Shown: positions 1 through 8,082 of the stretch, piece by piece
Position numbering within the stretch: the stretch's first letter is position 1
Layout: the number at the start of each line of letters is the position of its first letter
Assembly: GCF_025950235.1 (NCBI RefSeq)
Contig: NZ_JAPDDT010000018.1
Span: forward strand, 50,849 to 114,848
Source: Luteolibacter arcticus
GTDB lineage: Bacteria; Verrucomicrobiota; Verrucomicrobiia; Verrucomicrobiales; Akkermansiaceae
Reading direction: 5' to 3'
Length of the DNA stretch: 64,000 nt
Made by a program: the position numbers and the translations under genes
The notes under the pieces: generated by a model
What the model saw: only the letters and a program-made list of their open reading frames with translations
What the model was told of the DNA's origin: nothing
Databases searched by the model: none

Positions 1-284
1 AACAGGTCCGGGTGCAGCGGCAGCGCGGGCCGGGCGAACTCGAAGGAAAACGTCTGGTCGCGGCAGTTCGAGCACTCGAAGGCACCCTCGATCTGCCCCT
101 CGAATTCCTCGCCGCATTGCCGGCAAAAGGGCTCGCCCAGCGACGGCAATTCCGCCGCGCAGCCCTCACACAAGGAGCGACCCTCAGCCAAGCCGGCCCC
201 GCAGCGATGGCACCGCCCGGGGTAGATCAGGTCGAACATTCGCTTCCAAATGCCCCGCTTGCCGATCCCGCCGGTGTCGCGCAT
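1..284 (-). CDS. comF: ComF-family phosphoribosyltransferase-like protein, partial (C-terminus outside window)
   Basis: Reading the minus strand from an ATG at 284 gives an open frame that runs off the window start. The visible 94 residues contain FDLIYPGRCHRCG at about residue 17, then CxxC pairs (CEGC, CRQC, CSNC). This is the N-terminal double zinc-ribbon that precedes the PRTase domain in ComF/GntX proteins, which act in DNA uptake or purine-salvage-like chemistry. The PRTase half is missing because of the window edge. The gene starts 8 bp after the stop of the CPBP protease on the same strand, so the two are probably co-transcribed. An internal ATG at residue 16 is an alternative start and would begin directly at the typical ComF N-terminus. 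Confidence 0.8.
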   Translation of the reverse strand, partial: MRDTGGIGKRGIWKRMFDLIYPGRCHRCGAGLAEGRSLCEGCAAELPSLGEPFCRQCGEEFEGQIEGAFECSNCRDQTFSFEFARPALPLHPDL

Positions 285-291
285 GGCGGGT

Positions 292-1395
292 CTAACTGCG
301 ATAGCTCGCCGGCGGCTCCGGCACGCGCGTCATCAGGTGCACCAGGATGCCCGTCACCATCACCACCGACAGCGGCAGCAGGCCTTCCCGCAGGGTCGGG
401 CCGACGAACCAGCGGGTGGCCTCCGGCAGGCCGAGCACCGGCCAGGTCGCCGCCTTGAACATCCCCACGCCGACGACCCAACCGAAGTGCAGGCCGATCG
501 GCAGCCACAGCGATGCGGTGCGGACGCGGGCGTAGGCGAGTACCACCCCGACGGCCATCAGCACGGTGAAGCTCGACACGAGCTCCAGCGGATTGGCGAA
601 GCGGGAGAAGATCTGTCCCAACAGGTAGAAGCCGGCGGACGACGACTCCGGGTCCGGCACCCGCACGAACGGCGGAGGTTGCAGGAAATGAACGAACGCA
701 AAGAGGAACGACAGCGAGGCGACCGCGGGTGCCAGGCGCATCGCGCGGAGGAAGATCCCGAGCAGCACGCCACGGAACAGGAGTTCCTCCACCAGGGCGA
801 CCACCACCGCGCCGGGGATGACTTTTTTCAACGCCTTCGCCCAATCGATAGCCTCCAGCGGGAACTTGTTTGGCTGGCCGCGGGTGGACTCGGCGGCATC
901 CCGCCAGACGAAGCACCCCGCCTGGAGCATCAGCCAGCCGGACAGCAGCAGCAGGCCGGCGGCGAGGATGAAGCCGGTGCCAAATTGCAGCCAGCCCTGG
1001 GGATTGCGGCGGAGCGGCTGGCCGCGGTCGACCACCACCACATTGTCCGGCAGGCGCAGCGACCACGGGGTATCACGATAGCTGCCCGGCGGCCGGCCGA
1101 GCCGGAGCCACGCGGTCAGCGGAAAGAGCAGCACCAGCGCCGACAGCATCAGCGCGCGATCGAAGAACTTCGGGAAATCCGCCCGCCCGGCCGCATCGGC
1201 CAGAAAGCGCACCGCGCCGTTCGTCTGCTTGTCCTCGGTGACCTCCGCCAGCCCCTTGCCGAGTTGGTAGAGCCACGGCGAAATCACCGCAGCGAGGACG
1301 AGCGTGGCAGCCACATAGGCGAAGATTTTCAACACATCACTCTGCTGGCCGGGGCGCACGGGCCGGAGGGTGATCTGACGGCGGAAAACTTCCAA
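292..1395 (-). CDS. CPBP family intramembrane glutamic endopeptidase
   Basis: A 367-residue multi-pass membrane protein. It carries the CPBP/Abi (CAAX protease, Rce1-like) motif 1 as VEELLFRGVLLG, giving the catalytic Glu pair and Arg. Motif 2 is FAFVHFL and the last conserved His lies in LPIGLHFGW near the C-terminus. Hydrophobic segments occur around the first 40 residues, 110-130, 160-185, 215-240 and 290-350. The family cleaves prenylated proteins in eukaryotes; bacterial members process bacteriocins or act in signalling, mostly with unknown substrates. It is followed 8 bp later by the comF-like gene. Family assignment is firm, substrate unknown. Confidence 0.85.
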   Translation of the reverse strand: MEVFRRQITLRPVRPGQQSDVLKIFAYVAATLVLAAVISPWLYQLGKGLAEVTEDKQTNGAVRFLADAAGRADFPKFFDRALMLSALVLLFPLTAWLRLGRPPGSYRDTPWSLRLPDNVVVVDRGQPLRRNPQGWLQFGTGFILAAGLLLLSGWLMLQAGCFVWRDAAESTRGQPNKFPLEAIDWAKALKKVIPGAVVVALVEELLFRGVLLGIFLRAMRLAPAVASLSFLFAFVHFLQPPPFVRVPDPESSSAGFYLLGQIFSRFANPLELVSSFTVLMAVGVVLAYARVRTASLWLPIGLHFGWVVGVGMFKAATWPVLGLPEATRWFVGPTLREGLLPLSVVMVTGILVHLMTRVPEPPASYRS

Positions 1396-1419
1396 GTGCC
1401 AAGTGATGGGGCTTCTTCG

Positions 1420-1450
1420 GTAGCGGGAGGGCTGCGCCCTTCCGGCGGGG
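1420..1450 (+). repeat. Family B 31-bp hairpin, copy 1
   Basis: Flanks GTAGCGG and TTCCGGCGGGG enclose a stem with GGGC-TGC-GCCC at its centre. It lies just upstream of the CPBP protease start and is followed by three more copies within 240 bp. Confidence 0.85.
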
Positions 1451-1497
1451 CGCGGCTCCTTTGGTGATCGTCACTCCGATTCATCTTGCGGGCCGCC

Positions 1498-1528
1498 CCC
1501 CGCTGGAACGACGAAGTCGTTCCGCTAC
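1498..1528 (-). repeat. Family B 31-bp hairpin, copy 2
   Basis: Minus-strand copy with the stem GGAACGAC-TTC-GTCGTTCC (perfect 8-bp stem) and the family flanks; one flank base differs (CAGCGGGG for CCGGCGGGG). Confidence 0.85.
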
Positions 1529-1573
1529 GAAGCCAAGAAAAGAAGCCGTCGCGCTCCACTCGCTCCCGCTTTC

Positions 1574-1604
1574 GTAGCGGATGGGCTTCGCCCTTCCGGC
1601 GGGG
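1574..1604 (+). repeat. Family B 31-bp hairpin, copy 3
   Basis: Plus-strand copy, centre GGGC-TTC-GCCC, with exact flanks GTAGCGG and CCGGCGGGG. One T-T mismatch interrupts the stem. Confidence 0.85.
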
Positions 1605-1651
1605 CGCGGGTCGCCAGAAATCGCCGCTCGCGAATCTCCCTTCCCGCCACC

Positions 1652-1682
1652 CCCCGCCGGAACGACGAAGTCGTCCCACTAC
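1652..1682 (-). repeat. Family B 31-bp hairpin, copy 4
   Basis: Minus-strand copy, centre CGAC-TTC-GTCG. With copies 1-3 it fills most of the 370-bp gap between the CPBP protease and the PanE-like gene. No gene is visible in that gap. Confidence 0.8.
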
Positions 1683-1764
1683 GAAGCCTCAGCGATCCAT
1701 CGCGATGATCGCCGGCATTTGGAATCCCGATTGGCCGGGCCGGGCTCCGGTCTCGCATGATCAC

Positions 1765-2712
1765 ATGATGGATACCGGATCGAATGGAGCGCGGGAGAGG
1801 ATCTTCATTGTGGGCGCAGGTGCGGTCGGACTTCCGTTGGCTGCCGCGCTCGCCGCCGCCGGGCGGGAGGTGGTGCTCGTTCGCGCGAGACCCGACGGGC
1901 CTCGTATCGACTCCAACATCAGCGTCCGTTTCGGAGGAAACGCCGATCCCGTGAGCGTCCGGGTGGAGCAGGTTTCTTTTCACGAGCTTCGCGAATTGGA
2001 CGGAACGGTGGTGCTCGCGATCAAGTCGCACGCGAACGAAGAGGTCGCGGCGGCGCTCGCGTCCAAGAAAGTCCGGGGCGAACTTGTCGTGATGCAGAAC
2101 GGCTTGGGCGTGGAGCAGCCCTTTCTCTCCTGCGGCTTCGAAGCGATGCTGAGGAGCGTCCTCTACATGACCAGCCAGGTCCGGTCCGACGGTGTGGTCG
2201 AGTTCCGCCAGATCGCATCGTGCCCCATCGGGACGGTGGCGGGCGAGCCATCGCGCCTCGCCGGTTGCGTCGCGGCACTCACGACACCGCTCTTCGCCTT
2301 CCATGGCCACGACGACATCGAGACGGAGGCTTGGCGGAAGACCATCGTCAACGCGGCCTTCAATTCGATCTGCCCGCTGTTAGAAGCGGACAATGGCCTC
2401 TTCGCGCGCGACGCCGAGGCGGCGGCGGTGGCCCGGCGGATTGCGGGAGAGTGCGTCGCGCTGGCGAGGGACCGCGGGCTTTCGATTCGCGAGGAGGACG
2501 TGATGAGCCGCATCATGGAGATCAGCCGGGGTTCGGACGGAGTGATGATCTCGACGCTCCAGGACATCCTGGCGGGACGTGAGACGGAGGTGACGAGCCT
2601 CAATCTGGCGATCGCGCGAATTGGCGCCGAGTCTGTGCCTCCGCATGTCCTGCCAGTCACCGAGGCACTCGGGCAGCTCGTGCTCGCAAAGAGCCGGCTC
2701 ACGCGGAGATAG
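1765..2712 (+). CDS. Ketopantoate reductase PanE/ApbA-family oxidoreductase
   Basis: A Rossmann NAD(P) site, IFIVGAGAVGLPLA, starts at about residue 12, followed by VVLAIKSHANEE, VVMQNGLGVE and the C-terminal helical domain with KTIVNAAFNSI (catalytic Lys and Asn of ApbA_C). About 315 residues, normal for the family, which reduces 2-dehydropantoate to pantoate for coenzyme A synthesis; many paralogues act on other 2-keto acids. The open frame extends upstream to 1486 but there reads through family B hairpins, so I place the start at ATG 1765 (1768 also possible, 1705 less likely). A pantothenate context is absent, so the substrate is uncertain. Confidence 0.8.
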   Translation: MMDTGSNGARERIFIVGAGAVGLPLAAALAAAGREVVLVRARPDGPRIDSNISVRFGGNADPVSVRVEQVSFHELRELDGTVVLAIKSHANEEVAAALASKKVRGELVVMQNGLGVEQPFLSCGFEAMLRSVLYMTSQVRSDGVVEFRQIASCPIGTVAGEPSRLAGCVAALTTPLFAFHGHDDIETEAWRKTIVNAAFNSICPLLEADNGLFARDAEAAAVARRIAGECVALARDRGLSIREEDVMSRIMEISRGSDGVMISTLQDILAGRETEVTSLNLAIARIGAESVPPHVLPVTEALGQLVLAKSRLTRR

Positions 2713-2758
2713 GAGAGCTTGGACTGTTAGACGACCCGCTGAAAAGGTTCGTACTCTT

Positions 2759-2789
2759 CCCAGCCGGAACGACGAAGTCGTCCCGCTAC
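2759..2789 (-). repeat. Family B 31-bp hairpin, copy 5
   Basis: Minus-strand copy, centre CGAC-TTC-GTCG, between the convergent PanE-like and GAF genes. Confidence 0.8.
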
Positions 2790-2809
2790 GAAATAGAAGC
2801 GCCCTTCGC

Positions 2810-3355
2810 CTAACGATTCTCCGGCACCATGCGGCTCTCAAGCATCAGCATGACCTGCCGGGCGAGGGTCTGGAGGAGCCTGCCTTCGACATCGGTGAGG
2901 TCGCGGGGCTTGCGGTCAACGATGAGGAGTGTCCCGAGCGCGTAGCCGTCGCGCGAGCGCATGATGGCTCCCGCGTAGAAGCGAATGTGGGGCGATCCGG
3001 CGACGGCGGCATTGACCGTGGTGCGGAGGTCGCAGCTCGCGTCGCGCACCACGAACAAGTCCTTCCCCGACTCCACCGCATGCGCGCAGATGGAGCAAGT
3101 GAGCGGGGTCTCCTTGCAGTAGAGGCCGACCTCGGCCTTGAACCACTGGCGCTGCTCATCCACAAAGCTGATCGCGGCGATGGGCACGTCGAAGATCTCG
3201 CTGACGAGCCGCACCAGCTTGTCGAACTCCTCTTCCCGCGGAGAGTCGAGAATGCCGTGGCGGTAGAGGGCCTTCAGGCGGTCGGCATTTGAGCAGGTGG
3301 GTAGTTCCATCAAATCAGGTCTCGGCAGGGATAGCGCGGTGGGGATCTTTTTCAA
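2810..3355 (-). CDS. GAF domain-containing protein
   Basis: A 181-residue protein that is essentially one GAF domain. A short lead-in, DRLKALYRHGILDSPREEEFD, precedes the usual core VSEIFDVPIAAISFVDEQRQWFKA, then the conserved SICAHAV and GALLIVD-like (YALGTLLIVDRKPR) elements. This arrangement is the sensor module usually found in front of histidine kinases or diguanylate cyclases, but no output domain is attached. Such stand-alone GAF proteins may bind small ligands; the ligand is not predictable. Internal ATG codons about 16 residues in are alternative starts. It converges on the PanE-like gene across a family B hairpin. Confidence 0.75.
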   Translation of the reverse strand: MKKIPTALSLPRPDLMELPTCSNADRLKALYRHGILDSPREEEFDKLVRLVSEIFDVPIAAISFVDEQRQWFKAEVGLYCKETPLTCSICAHAVESGKDLFVVRDASCDLRTTVNAAVAGSPHIRFYAGAIMRSRDGYALGTLLIVDRKPRDLTDVEGRLLQTLARQVMLMLESRMVPENR

Positions 3356-3410
3356 GATCGGGGATGCAGGGAGGTCTCACATCGACGCTTGCAAGTCCCC
3401 TTCCCGCCGT

Positions 3411-3441
3411 CCCCAGCCGGACCGACGAAGTCGTCCCACGA
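3411..3441 (-). repeat. Family B hairpin, degenerate copy 6
   Basis: CCCCAGCCGG then a CGAC-GAA-GTCG centre, but the GTAGCGG flank is eroded (the CTA is missing). Confidence 0.55.
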
Positions 3442-3476
3442 AGCCCGGAAGCCGTAATCCGTCCCCACAGGGAGCT

Positions 3477-3623
3477 TCAATTCCCTCCGCTGGTCGGTGA
3501 CCCCGCACTGGAAGCGAGCACCGCACCGGTCAATGCCTCTGCCTGATCCTTACCGAGGCCGAAGAGGGCGGGAGCAGCGGCCAATGCCATCGCGATCAGT
3601 CGGAATTGGAGCGTGACTTTCAT
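3477..3623 (-). CDS. Possible small secreted peptide
   Basis: A 48-codon frame on the minus strand begins MKVTLQFRLIAMALAAAPA, a Lys start followed by a hydrophobic Ala-rich segment ending in an AxA-like site, as in a signal peptide. The mature part would be about 27 residues, Gly/Ser/Ala-rich. I do not recognise it. It may be a remnant of a longer gene; the downstream part of the gap carries a degraded family B hairpin. Support is only the signal-like N-terminus. Confidence 0.35.
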   Translation of the reverse strand: MKVTLQFRLIAMALAAAPALFGLGKDQAEALTGAVLASSAGSPTSGGN

Positions 3624-3813
3624 TGGCCCGATTGAGCAACGCTTACGGCCGTCCGAGAATCCTGCAAGTGCATCGGTTCCGCCACCTGCGGGTTCATTTC
3701 ACCCACGCGCGCCTGAGCCATCGCGCCGTGTAATGCTGCCGCTGACGCGCCGGCCGCCATCCCGGATTCGCTCCTTTCAAAGAGGCCCGGTGCCATGCAG
3801 CCTTGCCACGTTC

Positions 3814-4296
3814 ATGGCAGCCACGCCCCGTCCTTGGTATCGTTCACCCGCGCTCTGGTTCGCCCTGCCGGGATTGATCTTCCTTCTCTGGGGGTGGGTC
3901 TTTTCCATGCAGCGGGTTGCCAATCTGAATTTCGAGATCGGCGGATACTCGGGGCTAATTCAGAATGAGGGGTCCGCTGCGGGTGCAACATGGCGGGAGG
4001 CACCGCGCAGTCACATCACGCCAGCGAGGACGTTTGATTTCAAATTGCTTCCCCGCTCACCCAGGGCATCCACGGAATGGTTTCCCCTTCCCTACTACCT
4101 CTCGAACCGCACGACTTCCTCCAGCCGCCCGTGGCACCAGCTTGAGATCCCCTACTGGCTTCTCGTGTTGGTTTATCTTGGCGTTTGGCAGCTTCCCTGG
4201 CTGGCAAGGTATCACCGGCAACGCCGGATCGCCCGATCCCTCGCCATCGTTCCAGCAGATGCGATGAAGCCTGCGGACGGCGCCGGTCCTGATTGA
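3814..4296 (+). CDS. Hypothetical protein with two membrane segments
   Basis: 160 residues from ATG 3814. A hydrophobic helix at about 12-31 (ALWFALPGLIFLLWGWVFS) and a second near 120-140 (PYWLLVLVYLGVWQLPWLARY) frame an exported loop of about 85 residues rich in Ser, Pro and Arg. The C-terminus is basic. The frame continues upstream to 3613 without family resemblance, so the shorter start is preferred. No family recognised. The two-helix plus loop layout resembles small uncharacterised membrane proteins common in planctomycetes and verrucomicrobia. Confidence 0.6.
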   Translation: MAATPRPWYRSPALWFALPGLIFLLWGWVFSMQRVANLNFEIGGYSGLIQNEGSAAGATWREAPRSHITPARTFDFKLLPRSPRASTEWFPLPYYLSNRTTSSSRPWHQLEIPYWLLVLVYLGVWQLPWLARYHRQRRIARSLAIVPADAMKPADGAGPD

Positions 4297-4336
4297 GAAG
4301 ACGGGCGTGCGCTCTGCCCTAACAGCCAGTCCGGCG

Positions 4337-4477
4337 CTACAACCCCAGCTCCTCCCGCAATGCCTCGAAGAGGCGGTCGCGCGGGGCGTCGGTCACGGCG
4401 GGTGACTTGGGCCGCGGCTTGCGGGCGGACTTGGCGGGTGCTGCGGGGGGCTGCCGTTTCACGCGCGAGGATTTCAT
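4337..4477 (-). CDS. Small basic protein, last gene of a coupled operon
   Basis: 46 residues. The first half is very basic and Ala/Pro-rich (KSSRVKRQPPAAPAKSARK); the end is an amphipathic acidic helix, RLFEALREELGL. Its ATG at 4477 overlaps the stop of the upstream membrane protein in an ATGA arrangement, which is the main reason to believe it is translated. Function unknown; the basic tail could contact nucleic acid or phospholipid heads. Too small for routine gene calling. Confidence 0.5.
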   Translation of the reverse strand: MKSSRVKRQPPAAPAKSARKPRPKSPAVTDAPRDRLFEALREELGL

Positions 4478-5268
4478 TGGGGTGTCGCGTCAGCAGTGGC
4501 GGGTTTCGGCTTCGAGGGGAGCTCCTTGCCGGCGGACTCGATCCAGTGCTGGATGAAGAATTTCTTCTCATCCGTCAGCAGCCAAGACTCCCGGCCGAGG
4601 ATGGGTCGCAGCGACGTGGTCATCTGCAGCGTCACGAGCAGGAAGATAATGCTCCACACCGTGACCGGCCCTTTCGAAATGGCCCCGGTGGAGCCGACGG
4701 CATCCTTCAGGAAACGGAAGCCGAAGATGAGCGCGATGAACCACGACGCCAGCGCCAGCACGCCCATGAAGCCGAGCGAATTCGTCGCCTGGGTGAAGAT
4801 CCACACCGCGGGAGCGAAGCCTAACAGCAGCAGCCCGGCCAAAGCCATCATGCCGGCGAAGGTGGCGGCGAGTTGCGAGGCACCGGCCTGCGAACCGGCG
4901 AGACAGGAGAAGATGTAGAGGCTGGGAAAGCAGATCACCCCGGCGATCAGCAGGCCCACGGTGATCTTCAGCGGGGCGGCCCACATCTGGGTGCCCATCG
5001 CGAAGCTGCCGAGCACCGCGCCGAAGACGAGCAGCGAGAGAATCGCGATGCCGAGAAAGGGCAGGAGCGCACCATGGCCCGGATCGGCGAGGCGGCGGAC
5101 CAGCGCGCGCGGGCTGCGCAGCAGGGCCTCGAAGAGCGTGCGAAGGTTGAGCGTTTCCGGCAGCGGGGGCTCGACTCGCGGGGCCGGCGCCTGGGCTTGC
5201 GGCCCATAGGGCGATGGCGGCGGGGCCGGTGTGAATGATGGGGTCGGATTCGGGGTGTCTTGGTTCAT
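4474..5268 (-). CDS. Polytopic membrane protein with Pro-rich N-terminus
   Basis: 264 residues from ATG 5268. The first 50 residues are disordered and Pro/Ala-rich (PNPTPSFTPAPPPSPYGPQA), then about five membrane helices follow between 75 and 235 (for example FLGIAILSLLVFGAVLGSF and ASWFIALIFGFRFL), ending in a soluble Lys-rich tail. The start overlaps the stop of the upstream membrane gene by four bases, and its own stop overlaps the next small gene, so all three are translationally coupled. The layout resembles Yip1-like or so-called WH2-annotated membrane proteins of this phylum, but the resemblance is weak. A frame open to 5841 is an extension in the shadow of the neighbouring gene. Confidence 0.7.
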   Translation of the reverse strand: MNQDTPNPTPSFTPAPPPSPYGPQAQAPAPRVEPPLPETLNLRTLFEALLRSPRALVRRLADPGHGALLPFLGIAILSLLVFGAVLGSFAMGTQMWAAPLKITVGLLIAGVICFPSLYIFSCLAGSQAGASQLAATFAGMMALAGLLLLGFAPAVWIFTQATNSLGFMGVLALASWFIALIFGFRFLKDAVGSTGAISKGPVTVWSIIFLLVTLQMTTSLRPILGRESWLLTDEKKFFIQHWIESAGKELPSKPKPATADATPQ

Positions 5269-6050
5269 GGTCTTACGAGTTGAGTTCGGGGAAAGAGAGT
5301 GCGGACCACCGGCCAGGCGATGACGGCGAGGCCAAGGACGAGACCCGCGACGGCGAAGGCGGCATTGCCATCGGTGCTTCGATTGAGCGAGCGCCACACG
5401 GCGCCGTAGAAGCTGTCGCGCATGGGATCCGGGCGGAAGAAGGCCACCTTCAGGCCCGGCGTGCCGAAGAAGGGCCGCAGGATCCAGGAGAATTGGGCGC
5501 CGAGGAATCCATTGCCCGCCAGCCACGCTAGCATGGTGATGGTGGCGACGCCCGGCGATGGGCAGCGTTGGCGCAGAATGCGGTAGAGCGTGAGCGTGCC
5601 GGCGATGCCCGCCACGGCGACGAGGAAGACGTGAAACAAAAGGTAGCCGGCATGGGCGGAAGCCGCCTGTGGCGAATCGGGTGGCGGGGCATCCAGCGCA
5701 AGCAGCAGCGTGACCGGAGCCAGCGAGCCAAGCAGCAGCGCGGAGACGGCGAAGGCACTGAGCAAGGCGAGCAGCGATTGACGGAAACCAAGTCCGCCGA
5801 GCAGCACGCCGAGCAGGCCATTGAGCATGCCATTGCAGCACAGCGTGCAGGCGACCAGCAGCGGCATCTTCAGCGCCACATAGACGCCCATGAGCGGCGA
5901 GCGCCAGTAGCCAGTGGTGAAGCCATAGGCCGCCAGCGCGAGTGCCGCGATGCCGGCAATGCGCGCGATTTTTCCCGGCGTGGGATCATCGAGCAGGTCG
6001 GCTTGCGGCTGCAGCAGGCGGCGGATCACGTATGGAGGTAAAACCGCCAA
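5265..6050 (-). CDS. Polytopic membrane protein (Yip1-like layout)
   Basis: 261 residues with roughly six hydrophobic helices after a 30-residue cytoplasmic start (VIRRLLQPQADLLDDP). Segments include IARIAGIAALALAAYGFTTG, LVACTLCCNGMLNGLLG and GLVLGLAVIAWPVV. The first gene of a coupled three-gene minus-strand operon; the promoter should lie between 6051 and the family A element at 6128. Function unknown. The pair of sequential polytopic proteins plus a tiny basic protein suggests one membrane complex, which is inference from gene order only. Confidence 0.7.
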   Translation of the reverse strand: MAVLPPYVIRRLLQPQADLLDDPTPGKIARIAGIAALALAAYGFTTGYWRSPLMGVYVALKMPLLVACTLCCNGMLNGLLGVLLGGLGFRQSLLALLSAFAVSALLLGSLAPVTLLLALDAPPPDSPQAASAHAGYLLFHVFLVAVAGIAGTLTLYRILRQRCPSPGVATITMLAWLAGNGFLGAQFSWILRPFFGTPGLKVAFFRPDPMRDSFYGAVWRSLNRSTDGNAAFAVAGLVLGLAVIAWPVVRTLFPRTQLVRP

Positions 6051-6127
6051 CGTGAATCAGGGATGAATGGAGAGTGAAAAAGGGGTCCGCGGCTAGGGGG
6101 AACATTGCCTATGGGAAATGGCCCGCG

Positions 6128-6325
6128 CGATAGACGCGGCGCAGCCGCCTTTGGACTGCTGCGGTCATCCGCAGCTTTTGAGTGAAGGGTGCGGCGGGCT
6201 GCTTCGGCGGAGGGAAGCGGGCGTTTGGGATCGATGCGGTCTTTGAAGGGATGCGGGCTTGGCGATGCATTCGAGAGCTGCGGATGACCGCAGCAGTCCA
6301 AGGGCCTGCGGCTTTCATGGCGCGG
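6128..6325. repeat. Family A inverted-arm element, copy 1
   Basis: Left arm 6153-6181, right arm 6271-6299 (inverted, 29 bp each), core exactly 89 bp. Each arm holds the small hairpin CTGCGG-TCAT-CCGCAG. An outer GCGGC-GCA-GCCGC hairpin lies to the left and GCC-TGC-GGC to the right. The core is in orientation I (starts GTG, ends CAT). Confidence 0.85.
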
Positions 6326-6401
6326 AGGTGTCAGGGCGAAGCGGGAGCATGGGGTGCTCCGGGGTGCTCCGGGGATCTCCGACAGCTGTTAGAGCGGCTT
6401 C

Positions 6402-6436
6402 GACCGCACCCGTAGAGTGAGGACCACTTTGCGGAC
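6402..6436. repeat. Family D hairpin, degenerate
   Basis: GACCGCACC-CGTAGA-GTGAGG followed by ACCACTTTG, matching the consensus GACCGCAC-CGGAGA-GTGCGGTCCACTTTG with lost pairing. It is preceded by the TCTCCGAC lead seen at other copies. Confidence 0.6.
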
Positions 6437-6447
6437 CACTGGCACAC

Positions 6448-6485
6448 AAAAAAGCGCGGCTGCGGATTTCCCCGCAGCCGCGCTT
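6448..6485 (-). terminator. Rho-independent terminator of the peroxiredoxin gene
   Basis: On the minus strand a 12-bp GC-rich stem (GCGCGGCTGCGG pairing with CCGCAGCCGCGC, 6-nt loop) is followed directly by six T. It ends about 25 bp after the peroxiredoxin stop. Confidence 0.9.
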
Positions 6486-6509
6486 GCTTGGCAAAGAGAT
6501 CGGATAAGC

Positions 6510-7142
6510 TCAGTTCGCGATCGCGAGGTAGTCGGACACGCCCTGGTGATCCGGCGTCATCGCCTTGTCGCCGCGGTTCCAGTCCATCGGGCAGACTTCA
6601 CCGAATTGCTCGAAGTGCTGGAGTGCATCCACGAGGCGCAGCGCCTCGCGGATCGAGCGGCCAAGCGGCATGTCATTGACGACCTGATGGCGGACGATGC
6701 CTTCCTTATCGATGAGGAAGAGGCCGCGATAGGCGACAAGCTCGCCGCGCACGACGAGGTTGCCGTTCTCATCGATGTCGTAGTCGCCGGCGAGGACGTC
6801 GTAGGAGTCGGAGATGGTCTTGTTCACATCGGCGACGAGCGGGTAGGTCACGCCCTCGATGCCACCCTTGGCCTTCGGCGTCTGGAGCCATGCCCAGTGG
6901 GAAAATTCGGAGTCGGTCGAGCAACCGACGACCGCGACGTTGCGGGACTCGAACTCGGCGAGTTCTTCCTGGAAGCGATGGAGCTCGGTCGGGCAGACGA
7001 AGGTGAAGTCCTTCGGGTAGAAGAAGAAGACCACGTACTTTTTGCCGAGGAATTGATCGAGGGAGAAGTCCTCGATGATGGCGTTTCCGGCGACGGCCTT
7101 GGCGGTGAATGACGGGGCTTTCTTACCTACGAGAACGGGCAT
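6510..7142 (-). CDS. Typical 2-Cys peroxiredoxin (AhpC/Prx1 type)
   Basis: 210 residues from ATG 7142. The peroxidatic cysteine sits in FYPKDFTFVCPTE at about residue 50 and the resolving cysteine in GEVCPMDW near 175, so it is a typical 2-Cys enzyme reducing H2O2, organic peroxides or peroxynitrite in the cytoplasm. GCSTDSEFSHWAW and the conserved Arg in the active-site region are present. The C-terminal MDWNRGDKAM tail is common in environmental bacteria. It stands alone, with its own terminator; no ahpF or thioredoxin reductase is beside it. The frame upstream of 7142 is extension only. Confidence 0.95.
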   Translation of the reverse strand: MPVLVGKKAPSFTAKAVAGNAIIEDFSLDQFLGKKYVVFFFYPKDFTFVCPTELHRFQEELAEFESRNVAVVGCSTDSEFSHWAWLQTPKAKGGIEGVTYPLVADVNKTISDSYDVLAGDYDIDENGNLVVRGELVAYRGLFLIDKEGIVRHQVVNDMPLGRSIREALRLVDALQHFEQFGEVCPMDWNRGDKAMTPDHQGVSDYLAIAN

Positions 7143-7299
7143 GGTGGTGGGCGATTGGTTGGAGAGATTGAAATCCGGCGGGCCGGTAGCTGCCACCCGC
7201 ACGGCGGGCAACCCTTTTTCAGGGAGCATCCGACGGACCAACCTTGATGCTAGAAGGAAATCCGCTGTCGGGCAATGCGTTGCAAACGCTCAGGGAACA

Positions 7300-7650
7300 T
7301 CACTCTGCCTCGTCGTGGCCCCATCCACGAAACTCACCAAAAATCACGTCGCCCGTGGCCCTTGCTTCATCACTCAATTTGATGCCCGTCGGGTCATCCG
7401 GGTTCTCCCACTCAACTGACTCCTCATCGACAAAGAAGTCGATTTTCACCAACTCCATGAACTCCTCGGCTAGACCTTCATTCATCCGAATCATCGCCTC
7501 CTCAAGGGAAAGCGCGTGGATGTAACACCTGACTGCCGCACCTGCATATTCCTGCGGGGCGAGCTGGCATCCATCCAACGGCCTCACCTCGATGCATCCA
7601 ACGAATGACCTGTTGTCTTTTGAGGCAGGCGACATGATATTTTCTATCAT
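7300..7650 (-). CDS. Hypothetical protein
   Basis: 116 residues, acidic toward the C-terminus (FFVDEESVEWENPDDP). MIENIMSPAS at the start leaves an alternative ATG at about residue 6. No family is recognised; the sequence with one Cys pair (CIEV, CQLA) and alternating beta-like stretches resembles small cytosolic immunity-like or DUF proteins, but this is a guess. Its start lies only 3 bp from that of a divergent gene, so at least one start is probably internal to the frame shown. Confidence 0.6.
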   Translation of the reverse strand: MIENIMSPASKDNRSFVGCIEVRPLDGCQLAPQEYAGAAVRCYIHALSLEEAMIRMNEGLAEEFMELVKIDFFVDEESVEWENPDDPTGIKLSDEARATGDVIFGEFRGWGHDEAE

Positions 7651-7653
7651 CTG

Positions 7654-8031
7654 ATGAAGCGGAATGCCACCAAATCAATTCCGACCGCATCCTGGATGCG
7701 ACTCGTCGGGAAAATGCCCCTTGAAGAACTTTGGACGATCGCGGGCCGGACCGGGCATGTCCGCCTCCGCCACCTGACGGGCAGTGAGGTGGAGTCCTTG
7801 TTGAAGACCTTTCCCGACCTGCGACTCGTGGAAGCCCAGCTCGCGGCGGAATTGAGATGGTATCCGCGGGGCGACTACGGGTTCTGGCGTCAGCACGCTC
7901 GCATTCATGCCGCGGAACCGGGCAACCAGCGTCCGCTGCATGATTTCCCGGACTCGATGTGCTATATCGTTTCCGAATGGGTCGAGACCGCGACGCAGGA
8001 CCAGGTCTTACTGTTTGAACAATACCATTAG
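7654..8031 (+). CDS. Hypothetical protein
   Basis: 125 residues. ATG 7654 or the ATG at about 7696 (MRLVGKMPLEELW) could be the start; the second leaves room for a promoter between it and the divergent gene. Trp-rich and basic in the middle (RWYPRGDYGFWRQHARIH). No family recognised. The frame does not overlap any other good frame, and composition matches the neighbourhood. Confidence 0.55.
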   Translation: MKRNATKSIPTASWMRLVGKMPLEELWTIAGRTGHVRLRHLTGSEVESLLKTFPDLRLVEAQLAAELRWYPRGDYGFWRQHARIHAAEPGNQRPLHDFPDSMCYIVSEWVETATQDQVLLFEQYH

Positions 8032-8082
8032 AGCCCTCCGACTCAGCCTTGCCCGGATTTTCGGAGATACTATGGTGCGGAC

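Noticed and set aside
6109..6415. Short frames reading MTAAVQ or SKAADDRSSP peptides, repeated at 6.2, 36, 38.3, 59.4 and 63.8 kb
   Set aside because: They recur only because family A repeats are translated in chance frames; the peptides have no start-site support.
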